From NCBI RefSeq assembly GCF_017377395.1, contig NZ_CP061800.1, positions 5,291,633-5,355,632 on the forward strand: DNA of 64,000 nt. Direction: 5' to 3'. Origin of the DNA: Desulfonema magnum (GTDB lineage: Bacteria > Desulfobacterota > Desulfobacteria > Desulfobacterales > 4be13). The position numbers were made by a program, and so were the translations under genes. Under the pieces are notes generated by a model, which saw only the letters and a program-made list of their open reading frames with translations, had not been told where the DNA came from and did no database searches. Positions 27,101 through 35,460 of the stretch are shown here, piece after piece; the first letter of the stretch is position 1, and each line of letters starts with the position of its first letter.

Positions 27101-30100
27101 GGATTTACAACAAATTACGGATATGATACTTTCGGAAGACTGACTTCAATGTCAAAACCACCGGATACAGGCCATACTCTTGAATATGATTACATGCTGG
27201 CTTATGATCTGGGAGACGGCAAAATCATCAACTGGGTGGAAACCCGGCAGAAGGACAACAGCGCTGACGGTTTTCTCAGCTCCCGAACATTTCATGACGG
27301 CCTGGGAAAAAAAATCATGACCCGTGCGGAGGGCGAAACTTCGGGGCAGATTGTGGTGACAGATACGGTAAAATTCAATGCACGGAAAACCGAATGGAAA
27401 AAATATCTCCCGTATTTTGAAACCGGAACGCTTGATTTTGCTGATCCAAAATTTAATACTGGATTTACGGAACATTTTTACGATGCCATGGGCAGGGAAA
27501 TCCGGGTGAATCAGCCTGCGGATTCGGATGGCACGATTGTTTATTCCGCCACAACTTACGAGCCGCTGATAAAATTTGTCCAGGATGAGGAGCAGACAAA
27601 CCCTGCTTCTCTGCATTATGGCTGCGGGATGCGCTATGCTGAGGACGGCTTGCAGGACAAAGACGGAAATGGCCGTCTGAGGCAGGTTTATGAAGTTGTT
27701 AAACTGACGGACGCGGGCGAATCCGGGGGGCTGACAGAATGGCTGACCGCATACACTTATGATCTGAATGACAATCTCACTAGGATCACGGATTCTTTTG
27801 GAAATCAGAAATTCATGGCATATGACGGGCTGAAGCGGAAAACTTTTATGAATGATCCGGATCGGGGCAAGATGTATTATGAATATGATGATGCGGGAAA
27901 TCTGATAAAAACCACAGATGCAAAGGGACAGGTCATTGAATATGCTTATGACGGCGTGAACCGGCTGACTGAGGAATATTACGGCGGAGGAAAGAGTTCG
28001 CCGGATGTGCAGTATCATTATGATACGCCTTTCGGAGCCATAGACAGGGGGGATTTTTGGGAATCGGATTCTGCGGAAAAGAAAATTGCGGACGGCATTT
28101 TAGGCAAAGTCGAGCTTACCAGCGATGACGACCTGAACAGCGACGGAAAGATTGATGTGGCAGATGTGGTTATGGCGGCCAGACCTGCGAGGTTTTTAAA
28201 ACCTCGCAGGTCTTCTTCAAAACCTCGCAGGTCTTCCGCTCTCACAGCTGAGAATACCAAAGGATTTCTCTCTTATGTGCAGGATCAGTCCGGCGAGGAG
28301 CATAACTCCTATGATGAGCGGGGGCGGGTTTCATGGGTGATCAAGCGGATTGGTGAGGCAGATCATCTGCAAAATTTCTATACTGCAATGGCCTATGATT
28401 CAATGGATCGGGTCACGAGGCTGACGTATCCTGATCAGAGCAGTATCAGCTATGGTTATAATTCACGGGGGCTGCTGGAGTCTGTGCCGGATGTGATTGA
28501 GCAGTATGATTACAATCCTGCGGGACAAAATGCCGTGCTCAAGCTTGCCTGCGGAACAGACACGGGCTATTCGTATGATCATCGCCTGCGCCTGGAGCAT
28601 CTTTATACAAAACGAAGCAGCGATAATCTGACCTTGCAGGATTTGAATTATGCGTTTGACGGGGTTTCCAATATCACCGGTATCCAAGATAATCGTCCAG
28701 ATTCGCTGCTGGATAGTGTTGGCGGCGAACTTGGGATTACTTCTGATGAGGCTTGCAGGTTTAATGCCACGCAGTCCTTTGATTATGACTCGTTATATCG
28801 TCTGACAAAGGCGGAGAATGCTTTGGTTTACGGCACGATAAATTACCGGTATGACAGAATCGGCAATATGATTCACAAATCCGCAAGCCTGAATACGCCG
28901 GATGCGCTCATGGATTTGGGCGGAATGACCTGCGGCGGTGATATGGGAACCCGAAACCGTGCCGGAAGAGATGCGGGAGATGCTCCGGGGCCTCATGCGA
29001 TTACGGCCACGGAAAAAGGCGTTTCAGGTGCGATGCAGTTTGAATATGATGCCAACGGCAACATGACTTCCGATAACGGCATGAGTTTGTCATGGGATTT
29101 CAGAGACCGGCTTGCAGGTCTGAAAAAAGGGACAACCAGTGCAGATTATCTCTATGATTATTCTGATACCCGCAAGAGGAAAACTGTAACCGATTCAGAG
29201 GGGGCGACAAATGAGGTGCTGTATATTGATAAGTATTCGGAAATCAGAGAGGGGAACCTGATAAAATATGTTTATGCCGGGAACAGCAGGATTGCCCGTA
29301 TTGAAAATGGCGAGATGACACCCACAGGGTTTTATCTGCATGACCATCTGGGCAGCACCTCATTTACTTTGTCTGATAACGGATCGGTTACAGAGCAGCT
29401 TGTGAATTATCCCTATGGAAATCCGAGGTTGGAGAAACGGGCGGAATTTGTAAATGCGGCGGCGGATTATAAATTCACTGGCAAAGAACGGGACTTGGAA
29501 AGCGGGTTGCAGTATTTTGAGGCGCGGTATTATTCGGGAACGCTGGGGCGGTTTAATCGGGTGGATCCGATTGTTAGTAATGTCTGGAGTAATTCCAATA
29601 TAAAACTGTTATTGCTACCTCAGAGTCTTAACACATATGCTTATACATATAATCGTTGCTTAATTGCAAATGATCCAAATGGTGAAGTTGCTAATTTTGT
29701 CATAGGTGCTGTTATTGGCGGTGTAGTGGGGGGAGCTACAAATATTATTGCTGCCAAGATACAAGGGAAACCTATAAATTTAGAATCATTGGCTTTTGAT
29801 GTTGTGATGGGAGCAGGCACTGGTGCTATAACTAGCGGAGCCAGTGCTTGGGTACAAGGAGCTAATTTAACTACAAAAATATTGGTAACTCAAGGGGTCG
29901 GAGTAGTTACTGATGTTACAGCGAGTGCCATTAACCAGTATTATTATAATGGAAAAGTAGATACTGGTACATTAGCTAAGGATGTTGTGGTAGGTAGAAT
30001 ATTAGATATAGGTGCAGGAGACGTGTTGAAGGAAGGTTTTGATGATTTGGCAAAAGTAAGATCTCTATCTAACTATGGTTATTCAGAGCTGGATCATATT

Positions 30101-30295
30101 TTAAACCGTGTTCCTGGATGGGTTCAAAAGCGTGTAGATGACGCATTTCCTCAGGCAGGGTTTATAGGAAAAACATTCGAGGATTCTTCAAAGGCTTTAA
30201 TTAGCTTACCTAATAAACTTAGTGCTTCAGATTCTCCCGTACAAGGTATCAGCATAAGTGAACCCTCAACAGGTGTAACTTTATGGCACAAGTAG
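24149..30295 (+). CDS. SpvB/TcdB-like RHS-repeat polymorphic toxin, 5' end rewritten by IS630
   Basis: This 2048-aa secreted protein is related to Tc-toxin B/C subunits. After the signal peptide come an SpvB domain (about 28-340: SLPSGPGSIEGLGESF, GYGNGYLGMGWRLNIP), FG-GAP/VCBS-type repeats (ADLNGNGKSKLL, DINHDGLSDLVF, DMNGNGSTDIVW), a TcdB middle-like part (RTIEIKYATST, YRNGYYDGEKKEFRGF) and YD/RHS repeats. The RHS core closes with GLQYFEARYYSGTLGRFNRV at about 1790. The last 240 residues are a variable toxin-like tip encoded in clearly more AT-rich DNA. A dockerin-like loop (DLNSDGKIDVADVVMA) interrupts the repeats near residue 1325. The GTG at 24149 and the first residues MKRLFATYL come from IS630 DNA and still form a signal peptide, but no ribosome site is seen. 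No immunity gene follows. Confidence 0.82.
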   Translation: MKRLFATYLALILASVSHAGVDKSGVTPNVISLPSGPGSIEGLGESFEPQLNSGTASYRVPLNLPKVRGNSPGLALEYNSGYGNGYLGMGWRLNIPFLQRQTDKGLPLYQDDDTIIESNGEELVLTDAAGIYRCENESSFTRFQKMEDGSWQAHHKNGSLSVFGGTEDSRQNRAAGETFRWMISSGQDTNGNQTTYQYFQDNGQVYIKEIRYGKHATASSSEYRVEFAYETGRPDPVTDYRGRFKCVTSQRLVSITVYDGTRRIRHWALGYADSRHSLLTEVKVFGDDNANLGTDAQVNRDFLPPMKLGYTSEQFNPAMMNAENTPSVSFQNGEAELVDINGDSLPDILLNEYDGTYYSAINKGEGKKWEALKPFNFSPSASLSAPTTQLADLNGNGKSKLLVQDYTGAYYYHPFDAPQTFGKDVDFVIPGHFPIDDPNVRFADINNDKAIDLMATDPGSFSFLINKGEGTQNYFLENPPEPPASGISFSSGWQLADMNGDRLQDLVLLGTQEQGGTLFHANKGWGEFDTREAMTGGPKDSELGNLGTERLFISDINHDGLSDLVFVDSGIVRYWLNENNNKWGVTQEITNGIPDYDAVNVAVRFADMNGNGSTDIVWNSSGIGLKYLDFFPAEKPFQLSRIENGIGRTIEIKYATSTSYMVSAMDTEDEWTSVIPFPVDVVSSFTVYDGAGNTYRSTLTYRNGYYDGEKKEFRGFEFAEKREIGDASVPDLIMAHVFDMGDVDEALKGKPLAVEAQNEKGEVFYRENYAWDIRSLAQGINHDDRDVTFPYQREKTRDILEKGNGAPVRLKWEFEYDDYGNMTKQVDHGRLDEVWDDERITITAFSSAYESGVSAWILDRPVETSVTDESGTLAARKRNYYDGFSVLGQVSKGNLTKTEDWISGDQYALTVRNDYDEYGNVIATYDALYGTAPGHYRELTYDSVFHTFPVQEVIYTGKSDLPSLTMSATYDFGLGVMTSSTDFNGFTTNYGYDTFGRLTSMSKPPDTGHTLEYDYMLAYDLGDGKIINWVETRQKDNSADGFLSSRTFHDGLGKKIMTRAEGETSGQIVVTDTVKFNARKTEWKKYLPYFETGTLDFADPKFNTGFTEHFYDAMGREIRVNQPADSDGTIVYSATTYEPLIKFVQDEEQTNPASLHYGCGMRYAEDGLQDKDGNGRLRQVYEVVKLTDAGESGGLTEWLTAYTYDLNDNLTRITDSFGNQKFMAYDGLKRKTFMNDPDRGKMYYEYDDAGNLIKTTDAKGQVIEYAYDGVNRLTEEYYGGGKSSPDVQYHYDTPFGAIDRGDFWESDSAEKKIADGILGKVELTSDDDLNSDGKIDVADVVMAARPARFLKPRRSSSKPRRSSALTAENTKGFLSYVQDQSGEEHNSYDERGRVSWVIKRIGEADHLQNFYTAMAYDSMDRVTRLTYPDQSSISYGYNSRGLLESVPDVIEQYDYNPAGQNAVLKLACGTDTGYSYDHRLRLEHLYTKRSSDNLTLQDLNYAFDGVSNITGIQDNRPDSLLDSVGGELGITSDEACRFNATQSFDYDSLYRLTKAENALVYGTINYRYDRIGNMIHKSASLNTPDALMDLGGMTCGGDMGTRNRAGRDAGDAPGPHAITATEKGVSGAMQFEYDANGNMTSDNGMSLSWDFRDRLAGLKKGTTSADYLYDYSDTRKRKTVTDSEGATNEVLYIDKYSEIREGNLIKYVYAGNSRIARIENGEMTPTGFYLHDHLGSTSFTLSDNGSVTEQLVNYPYGNPRLEKRAEFVNAAADYKFTGKERDLESGLQYFEARYYSGTLGRFNRVDPIVSNVWSNSNIKLLLLPQSLNTYAYTYNRCLIANDPNGEVANFVIGAVIGGVVGGATNIIAAKIQGKPINLESLAFDVVMGAGTGAITSGASAWVQGANLTTKILVTQGVGVVTDVTASAINQYYYNGKVDTGTLAKDVVVGRILDIGAGDVLKEGFDDLAKVRSLSNYGYSELDHILNRVPGWVQKRVDDAFPQAGFIGKTFEDSSKALISLPNKLSASDSPVQGISISEPSTGVTLWHK
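28181..28235. repeat. Palindromic ACCTGCGAGGTTTTTAAAACC repeat inside the RHS frame
   Basis: A perfect stem-loop (28181-28213), followed by another half-copy (28214-28235), lies in frame and encodes ARFLKPRRSSSKPRRSS. The same palindrome stands after the gene at 17968. An intergenic repeat therefore appears to have inserted into a coding region, next to the dockerin-like loop, without breaking it. Confidence 0.8.
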
Positions 30296-30852
30296 CCATG
30301 TAAACTGGCATGAATATGCCCACCGTTTCATCAACTGTCTGAACCATGATTCACAGGATGAAAGAATTTTGAACCACGGATTACCGCCATCTCGCTACAT
30401 GGATTAGGGATAAGCAGGGATTCAGGCCTTTGTTGCATAAAATCCCTGCTTATCGCTAATCCGTGCAGATGGCCCCTGAACCACGGATTATACGGATTTC
30501 TCGGATTTCTCGGATTAAAAAATCTGTGCAATCTGTGTAATCCGTGCTAATCTGTGGTTCAGATGCTTATCTACACGGATTATGTGTAAGAAAAGGATTT
30601 CCGCCCGGAGTTCAGCGTAATCCTTTCTTAACCACAATCCATGTAGATGGGAGTGAAAAATCCGTGTAATCCGTGTAATCCGTATAATCCGTGGTTCAGA
30701 ACCGTTGCGAAACCGCTCAACCTGTCCGAACCATGATTTGCAGGATTAAAGAATGACCATGATTCAAACCTCAGTCATGGAAATCCCTGAATCCTGAGAA
30801 TTATGGTTCGGACAATGAATAACAACCCATAAAAACGAAAGGAAAAAGGAAA
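30296..30852. repeat. Repeat cluster before NYQG gene 2
   Basis: In order: GGCATGAATATGCCCACC remnant; AAGCAGGGATTC palindrome (30397-30471); GAACCACGGATTA palindrome (about 30477-30562); TCTACACGGATTA palindrome (30569-30649); GAACCATGATTTGCAGG palindrome (30728-30817), which ends in the leader CATAAAAACGAAAGGAAAAAGG of the next gene. No gene is seen. Confidence 0.75.
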
Positions 30853-31599
30853 ATGAGACAGATCGTATTGGTAATGTTTTTTGTAATTCTGGCAGGAGCC
30901 ATGACACAGGCGCAGGAGACATCCGTGCCGCCGCTGGTGAATTATCAGGGGATGCTGACAGATGCGGACGGCAAACCGCTCACGGGAACCAAAAAAATTG
31001 AGTTCAACCTGTACGATGCGGCAATGGGCGGAACAAAAATCTGGGGGCCGCAGATTTTTGCCAGCGTTCCTCTTGTAAATGGAAGTTTTAATGTCATTCT
31101 CAGCGTGGCTGAGGACGGAAAAAGTTCCATTGCAGATGCGTTTGGCGGGAAAGACCGATATCTCGGCATCAAGGTGGGGGATGAGGCGGAACTTGCGCCG
31201 AGGCAGCAGATTCTGAGTACGCCGTTTGCGATCAATGCAAAAAGTCTGAATGGTTACAATTTGCAAGAACTGATTGATCTGATCAGATCGCCTGATTATG
31301 ACAGCGGATGGTTCTTCGTGGAGCCAGGCAATAACTATGACAAAGAACATAATCTGGGATCGTTGCCCAGATCAGCTACGATATGGGGTGCTACCGATAG
31401 CGACGGAAGCAATATGTATTTACTGACGGATGGTCACAAGTGGACAAACGGCGGCCATGGTTGCTGGCTTCAGAAAGTTACGACAAATTCTTATAGAATT
31501 TCAACAGGAACTAAGAGTGCCATGTGGGCCGGAGGGACGGATTATTTTACTGACTGGAGCAATTTATCCGGTTACATAAAAGTTCTGATGTGGAAATAG
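30853..31599 (+). CDS. Secreted NYQG-family tail-fibre-like protein, member 2
   Basis: This 248-aa protein has signal peptide RQIVLVMFFVILAGAMTQAQ, the constant domain VPPLVNYQGMLTDADGKPL, PLVNGSFNVILS and RQQILSTPFAINA. The C-terminal domain is of the same class as member 1 (YDSGWFFVEPGNNYDKEHNL, ending IKVLMWK) but clearly different in sequence (GHKWTNGGHGCWLQ). It lacks the Ala-rich coil of member 1. The leader AAAGGAAAAAGGAAA is shared with the other members. Confidence 0.75.
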   Translation: MRQIVLVMFFVILAGAMTQAQETSVPPLVNYQGMLTDADGKPLTGTKKIEFNLYDAAMGGTKIWGPQIFASVPLVNGSFNVILSVAEDGKSSIADAFGGKDRYLGIKVGDEAELAPRQQILSTPFAINAKSLNGYNLQELIDLIRSPDYDSGWFFVEPGNNYDKEHNLGSLPRSATIWGATDSDGSNMYLLTDGHKWTNGGHGCWLQKVTTNSYRISTGTKSAMWAGGTDYFTDWSNLSGYIKVLMWK

Positions 31600-32147
31600 A
31601 TTTTGAACCACAGATTACTCGGATTACACGAATTTTTGTAATCAGCGAAATCAGTGCAATCCGTATAATCAGTGGTTCAGAGGCTTATCTACATGGATTA
31701 TGTGCAAAAAGGCATTAGGCATTGTTCGGTTCAGAATTTTCTTATGGAAATAAAGGGATTTTGAACCACGGAGTATCACAGATTTTCCGGATTTCTCGGA
31801 TTAAAAAAATCTGTGCAATCTGTGTAATCCGTATAATCCGTATAATCCGTGGTTCAGATGCTTATCTACACGGATTATGTGTAAGAAAAGGATTTCCGCC
31901 CGGAGTTCAGCGTAATCCTTTCTTAACCATAATCCATGTAGATGGGAGTGAAAAATCCGTGCAATCTGTGTAATCCGTATAATCCGTGGTTCAGAACCGT
32001 TGCGAAACCGCTCAACCTGTCCGAACCATGATTTGCAGGATTAAGGGATGACCATGATTCAAGCCTCAGTCATGGAAATCCCTCAATCCTGAGAATCATG
32101 GTTCGGACAATGAATAACAACCCATAACAACGAAAGGAAAAAGGAAA
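31600..32147. repeat. Repeat cluster with NYQG C-terminal relic
   Basis: Palindromes of the GAACCACAGATTAC type (31604-31679, about 31762-31857), TCTACACGGATTA type (31859-31943) and GAACCATGATTTGCAGG type (32021-32108) fill this gap. At 31727-31753 the sequence reads RFRIFLWK and stop, a stub of an NYQG-family C-terminus, with TCTACATGGATTATGTG DNA in place of the gene body. No intact gene is seen. Confidence 0.7.
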
Positions 32148-32260
32148 ATGAAACAGATCGTATTGGCAATGATTTTGTAATGCTGGCAGGAGCCATGGCA
32201 CAGGCGCAGGAGACATCCGTGCCGCCGCTGGTGAATTATCAGGGCATGAATAGCTTTTGA
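32148..32260 (+). pseudogene. NYQG-family N-terminal fragment, frameshifted
   Basis: The leader, ATG and first codons (MKQIVLAM) match the family. One base is then missing from the ATTTTTG run, giving an early TAA. The following DNA still encodes LAGAMAQAQETSVPPLVNYQGM in another frame before running into GAATAGCTTTTGAACC repeat DNA. A near-identical fragment lies at 36709-36921. Confidence 0.8.
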
Positions 32261-32338
32261 ACCACTGATTACCGAAGATTACACAGATTGCACGAATTTT
32301 TTTAATCCGTGAAATCCGTGAAATCCGTATAATCTGTG

Positions 32339-32426
32339 GGTGGTGTTCTAAAACTGGACTTGTTCCGATATTTGCCAAATTGATTCAGAGGGTTAAAAAA
32401 TTTAGCTCCACTTTTAGAACATTACC
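32339..32426. mobile_element. 88-bp mobile element, copy 1
   Basis: The ends are GGTGGTGTTCTAAAACTGG and, inverted, GGTAATGTTCTAAAAGTGG. It is flanked by AATCTGTG and CATCTGTG (8 bp, one mismatch). The paralogous locus at 36985 has the uninterrupted ATAATCTGTGGTTCAGAG, so the empty site is visible. It is too short to code. Confidence 0.9.
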
Positions 32427-32470
32427 CATCTGTGGTTCAGAGCTTGAAAACAGAACGGAATATCCTTAAA

Positions 32471-32794
32471 ATGAAAAAGTGGACTGTCCAAGACCGATAT
32501 GGTAACATGATTTACATGACTGAGGAACGCTGGAATCACATTCTGGAGTCCCGTCCCGAGCTGGAGCCGTTTCTTGATGAGTTTCTGGAGACAATACGAA
32601 CCGGACGGCGCAGACAGGATGCTCTGATACCCAATGAATATCGTTATTATAAACAATTTGACGAACTATTGCCCGATAATAACCACTTGGTTACGGTTGT
32701 CATCTTCAAGACCCGCGTGGATGATGCGGGAAATTATGTGCGTAACAACTTTGTGGTTACAGGATGGGCAAAATCTATTATCCTAAAAAGGTGA
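32471..32794 (+). CDS. Small PBECR/BrnT-like toxin candidate, copy 1
   Basis: This 107-aa protein from ATG 32471 reads WTVQDRYGNMIYMTEERWNH, then LETIRTGRRRQDAL, YYKQFDEL and VTVVIFKTR. The layout (HxxxxxR-type helix, then YYK and a beta-strand ending NNFVVTGWAK) resembles the small BECR-fold RNase toxins found in phage and mobile DNA. The assignment is by pattern only. It lies 4 bp before a DUF2283-like gene, as toxin-antitoxin pairs do. It is duplicated without change at 37027. Confidence 0.6.
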   Translation: MKKWTVQDRYGNMIYMTEERWNHILESRPELEPFLDEFLETIRTGRRRQDALIPNEYRYYKQFDELLPDNNHLVTVVIFKTRVDDAGNYVRNNFVVTGWAKSIILKR

Positions 32795-32798
32795 AAAA

Positions 32799-33233
32799 AT
32801 GAGTGATATCAGATCATATGAAGCAAAGACAGAGTCTGCGGAGTCTGAGGATATCCGTCTTGTATATGACGAAGATATGGATACGCTGGACATTTTCTTC
32901 GGTCAAAATGAACCGGCAACCGGTGTCGAACTGACCGACCACATTCTTCTTCGCCTGAATCGGACAACAGGATGTGCGGTGAGCCTGACATTTCTTCATT
33001 TTTCGATTCTCACGGAACAGACCGAATACGGACCGCGCAGTTATCCCCTTGATAAACTCGGGGAGTTACCGGAGGATCTTCGGGAATCAGCAATCCGTGC
33101 TGTGAGCAGGCCGCCTGTCAATCAGTTTCTGAAGATGTCGTTCTTTCAGGAATCGTCCTCAAGGCACATACCTCTTACTTATGTGGAGCAAGTTCCGAAA
33201 CTGGTTCCAGAGGCGGCCGCCCAAGGGGCTTGA
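32799..33233 (+). CDS. DUF2283-like protein, probable partner of upstream gene, copy 1
   Basis: This 144-aa protein has the DUF2283 pattern VYDEDMDTLDIFFGQ, TGVELTDHILLRLNRTTGCA. DUF2283 proteins are small and often sit beside toxin-like genes. AAAAAGGTG overlaps the stop of the upstream gene and serves as its ribosome site, so the two are coupled. The C-terminal half (QEYG-like and proline-rich) is not recognised. The copy at 37355 differs by one visible residue (A to D near the end). Confidence 0.65.
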   Translation: MSDIRSYEAKTESAESEDIRLVYDEDMDTLDIFFGQNEPATGVELTDHILLRLNRTTGCAVSLTFLHFSILTEQTEYGPRSYPLDKLGELPEDLRESAIRAVSRPPVNQFLKMSFFQESSSRHIPLTYVEQVPKLVPEAAAQGA

Positions 33234-33242
33234 AAAAACTGA

Positions 33243-33341
33243 TCCGAACCATGATTTGCAGGATAACAGGGTGACAATGATTCAAAACCAATGCATCATC
33301 AATCATGGAAATCCCTCAACCCTGGGAATCATGGTTCGGAC
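33243..33341. repeat. GAACCATGATTTGCAGG palindrome in leader of NYQG copy
   Basis: GAACCATGATTTGCAGGAT pairs with a right arm GGGAATCATGGTTCGGAC. The same palindrome stands before each NYQG gene or fragment from 30.7 to 38 kb (30728, 32021, 36582, 37898), suggesting it is part of the duplicated unit or its promoter region. Confidence 0.7.
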
Positions 33342-33380
33342 AATGAATAACAACCCATAAAAACGAAAGGAAAAAGGAAA

Positions 33381-33872
33381 ATGAGACAGATCGTATTGGC
33401 AATGGTTTTCGTAATTCTGGCAGGAGCCATGGCACAGGCGCAGGAGGCATCCGTGCCGCCGCTGGTGAATTATCAGGGGATGCTGACAGATGCGGACGGC
33501 AAACCGCTCACGGGAACCAAAAAAATTGAGTTCAACCTGTACGATGCGGCAACGGGCGGGACAAAGTTCTGGGGGCCGCAGATTTTCAGCAGTGTGCCGC
33601 TGGTGAACGGCATGTTCAACGTCATCCTTGGAGAGAAAGATGAGGAGAAGAGGCTGATAACAGATGCCTTCGAATCAAGCGGGCGATATCTCGGTATCAA
33701 AGTTAATGACGGAGATGAACTCTTTCCCCGCCAGCAGATTCTCAGCACCCCTTACGCCATAAGAGCTGAAAAAGCCGGAAAAATATTGCAGGTTGTACAT
33801 AATGACGGTCACGGAGATAGCGAAATAATAATTGATTCCCCGCTTAATCCGGCTGAAAAAAGGAGAAACCTC
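33381..33872 (+). pseudogene. NYQG-family gene with C-terminus deleted, fused in frame to Uma2
   Basis: Codons 1-140 are identical to the intact member at 38034 (signal peptide, NYQG domain, RQQILSTPYAIRAEKAG, LQVVHN). A deletion then joins GTACATAAT to GACGGTCACGGAGAT, removing about 405 bp that the 38-kb copy still has. The new frame avoids the old stop and runs through the downstream Uma2 gene, giving an apparent 358-aa fusion. It is best read as a deletion derivative rather than a designed fusion. Confidence 0.8.
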
Positions 33873-34457
33873 ATGCTGACCAGAGCAAAAAGAAAGACAT
33901 TCACCACAGATGAATACCATCAGATGATCGAAGCAGGTATTCTCAGGGAAGGTGATCGCCTGGAACTTATCCAAGGAGAAATCATTCAAATGGCAGCTAT
34001 CGGAAGCAATCATGCATCATGCGTAGGAAGACTGACCCATCTGTTTTCAGCGAATTTTGCAGAAAATGCAATTGTATGGGTGCAAAATCCTGTTTGTCTG
34101 GGGAAGCACTCGGAACCTGAACCGGACATCTCACTTTTGAAACCACAGCCCGACTTCTATGCCAGCCGCCATCCTCGGCCCGAAGACGTGCTGCTAATTG
34201 TGGAGGTGGCCGACACATCGCTTGAAGATGACCGTGAGATCAAACTTCCCCTGTATGCAAAAGCAGGGATCAGGGAAGTGTGGATTGTGAATCTGAAAGC
34301 ATCGTGCGTGGAGGTATCCACCAGTCCATCGGGTCATAAATACCTGAATGTCAGGGTATTTCACAGAGATTCCGTACTGAGCCTCGGGATTTTTCCTGAT
34401 GCGAAAATTCTTGTAGATGACATCATCGGTCAGAGCTATCCCCTGACAGCCATGTAG
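33873..34457 (+). CDS. Uma2 family endonuclease-like protein, copy 2
   Basis: This 194-aa protein from its own ATG at 33873 is preceded by AAAAAAGGAGAAACCTC. It carries FTTDEYHQMIEAGILREGD, RLELIQGEIIQMAAIGSNHA, SEPEPDISLLK and VLLIVEVADTSLEDDREIK, the PD-(D/E)XK core of the family. It is nearly identical to 38930-39511 apart from a few codons and the last residues (LTAM versus LEV). It can also be read as the tail of the fused frame starting at 33381. Confidence 0.85.
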   Translation: MLTRAKRKTFTTDEYHQMIEAGILREGDRLELIQGEIIQMAAIGSNHASCVGRLTHLFSANFAENAIVWVQNPVCLGKHSEPEPDISLLKPQPDFYASRHPRPEDVLLIVEVADTSLEDDREIKLPLYAKAGIREVWIVNLKASCVEVSTSPSGHKYLNVRVFHRDSVLSLGIFPDAKILVDDIIGQSYPLTAM

Positions 34458-34870
34458 GATGGGTATGAACATGCCACCATTTCATCTAAAAGAATTCTGA
34501 ACCACAGATTACCGCCATCCCGCCACATGGATTAGTGATAAGCAGGGATTCGGGCCTTTGGTGCATAAAATCCCTGCTTATCGCCAATCCGTGCAGATGG
34601 CCCCTGAACCACGGATTATACGGATTTCTCGGATTTCTCGGATTAAAAAAATCTGTGCAATCTGTGTAATCCGTGCTAATCTGTGGTTCGAATGCTTTAT
34701 CTACATGGATTAGTGATAAGCAGGGATTCGAGCCTTTGGTGCATAAAATCCCTGCTTATCGCCAATCCGTGCTGATGGCCCCCGAACCACGGATTATACG
34801 GATTTCTCGGATTTCACTGATTAAAAAATCTGTGCAATTCGTGTAGCTTGTGATAATATGGACTTCGAAC
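34458..34870. repeat. Repeat cluster between Uma2 copy 2 and DUF433 gene
   Basis: It holds a GTAGGATGGGTATGAACATG hairpin remnant, two AAGCAGGGATTCGGGCC palindromes (34525-34602 and 34699-34776, almost identical) and two GAACCACGGATTATACGG units. No gene is present. Confidence 0.75.
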
Positions 34871-34879
34871 TTATGAAAA

Positions 34880-35043
34880 CCTAAATTGAGCGATTCTTTG
34901 GCCTGAATATGATTCCCGGCTTGTAGTATAAGGGCTTCGGCGGTTTCCGGGTTTTCACCCATCGGGTGAAAAGTGTAAAATACAAAAAGCCCCGGCTGCC
35001 GGACTCTTAGCCAGTTTTTCTGAAAAGAATCGCTCAATTTAGG
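34880..35043. mobile_element. 164-bp inverted-repeat element with 5-bp target duplication
   Basis: The terminal inverted repeats are 20 bp and perfect: CCTAAATTGAGCGATTCTTT. GAAAA flanks both sides (34875-34879 and 35044-35048). The interior is GC-rich with an AAACCCGG-type hairpin and codes for nothing clear. Only this copy was found in the window. Confidence 0.85.
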
Positions 35044-35079
35044 GAAAAATCTGATTCATACAAAAAAGGAGGTGAAAAC

Positions 35080-35460
35080 ATGGGTAAAAGTATTTATCGT
35101 CCGACCATTGTCCGAACAGAGCGGGGACTGACCATAGGCGGAACCCGGCTGACGCTGTATATGATTATGGAGTTTCTCAAAACCGGCTATTCGTGGGATG
35201 AGATACAGGATGAATTCAGGCTGACCTTCAGACAGACAGATGAGATAAGAGAATTTCTTGAAACCCATCGTGAGGAGGCTGAGAAAGAATATGAGCAGGT
35301 GACGGCACTGGCGGAGTCAAACCGCCGGTACTGGGAAGAACGAAACCGTGAGCGGTTTCGGCAGATTGCTGAGAAACAGCCCGAACCTGAAAGACTTGAA
35401 CTCTGGAGGAAATTGCAGGAATGGAAAAAACGTCTGGCACAGCAGGAATTACAATATTAG
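35080..35460 (+). CDS. DUF433-type antitoxin
   Basis: This 126-aa protein has an N-terminal DUF433 region (TERGLTIGGTRLTLYMIMEF, then LKTGYSWDEIQDEFRLTFRQ), a winged-helix-like fold used by VapB45-type antitoxins. A charged helical C-terminal half follows (AEKEYEQVTALAESNRRYWE). AAAGGAGGTG lies before the ATG. It overlaps the PIN-like gene by 40 bp, so the two form a pair. The long charged tail is an addition to the usual DUF433 length. Confidence 0.78.
   Translation: MGKSIYRPTIVRTERGLTIGGTRLTLYMIMEFLKTGYSWDEIQDEFRLTFRQTDEIREFLETHREEAEKEYEQVTALAESNRRYWEERNRERFRQIAEKQPEPERLELWRKLQEWKKRLAQQELQY

Noticed and set aside
27152..28018. Minus-strand 288-codon frame inside the RHS gene
   Set aside because: It is antisense to well-conserved RHS repeats; no ribosome site or family.
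33381..34457. A genuine 358-aa NYQG-Uma2 fusion protein
   Set aside because: The intact copy at 38034-39511 has two separate genes. The fusion arises from a 405-bp deletion that happens to shift frame, and the Uma2 ATG keeps its own ribosome site.
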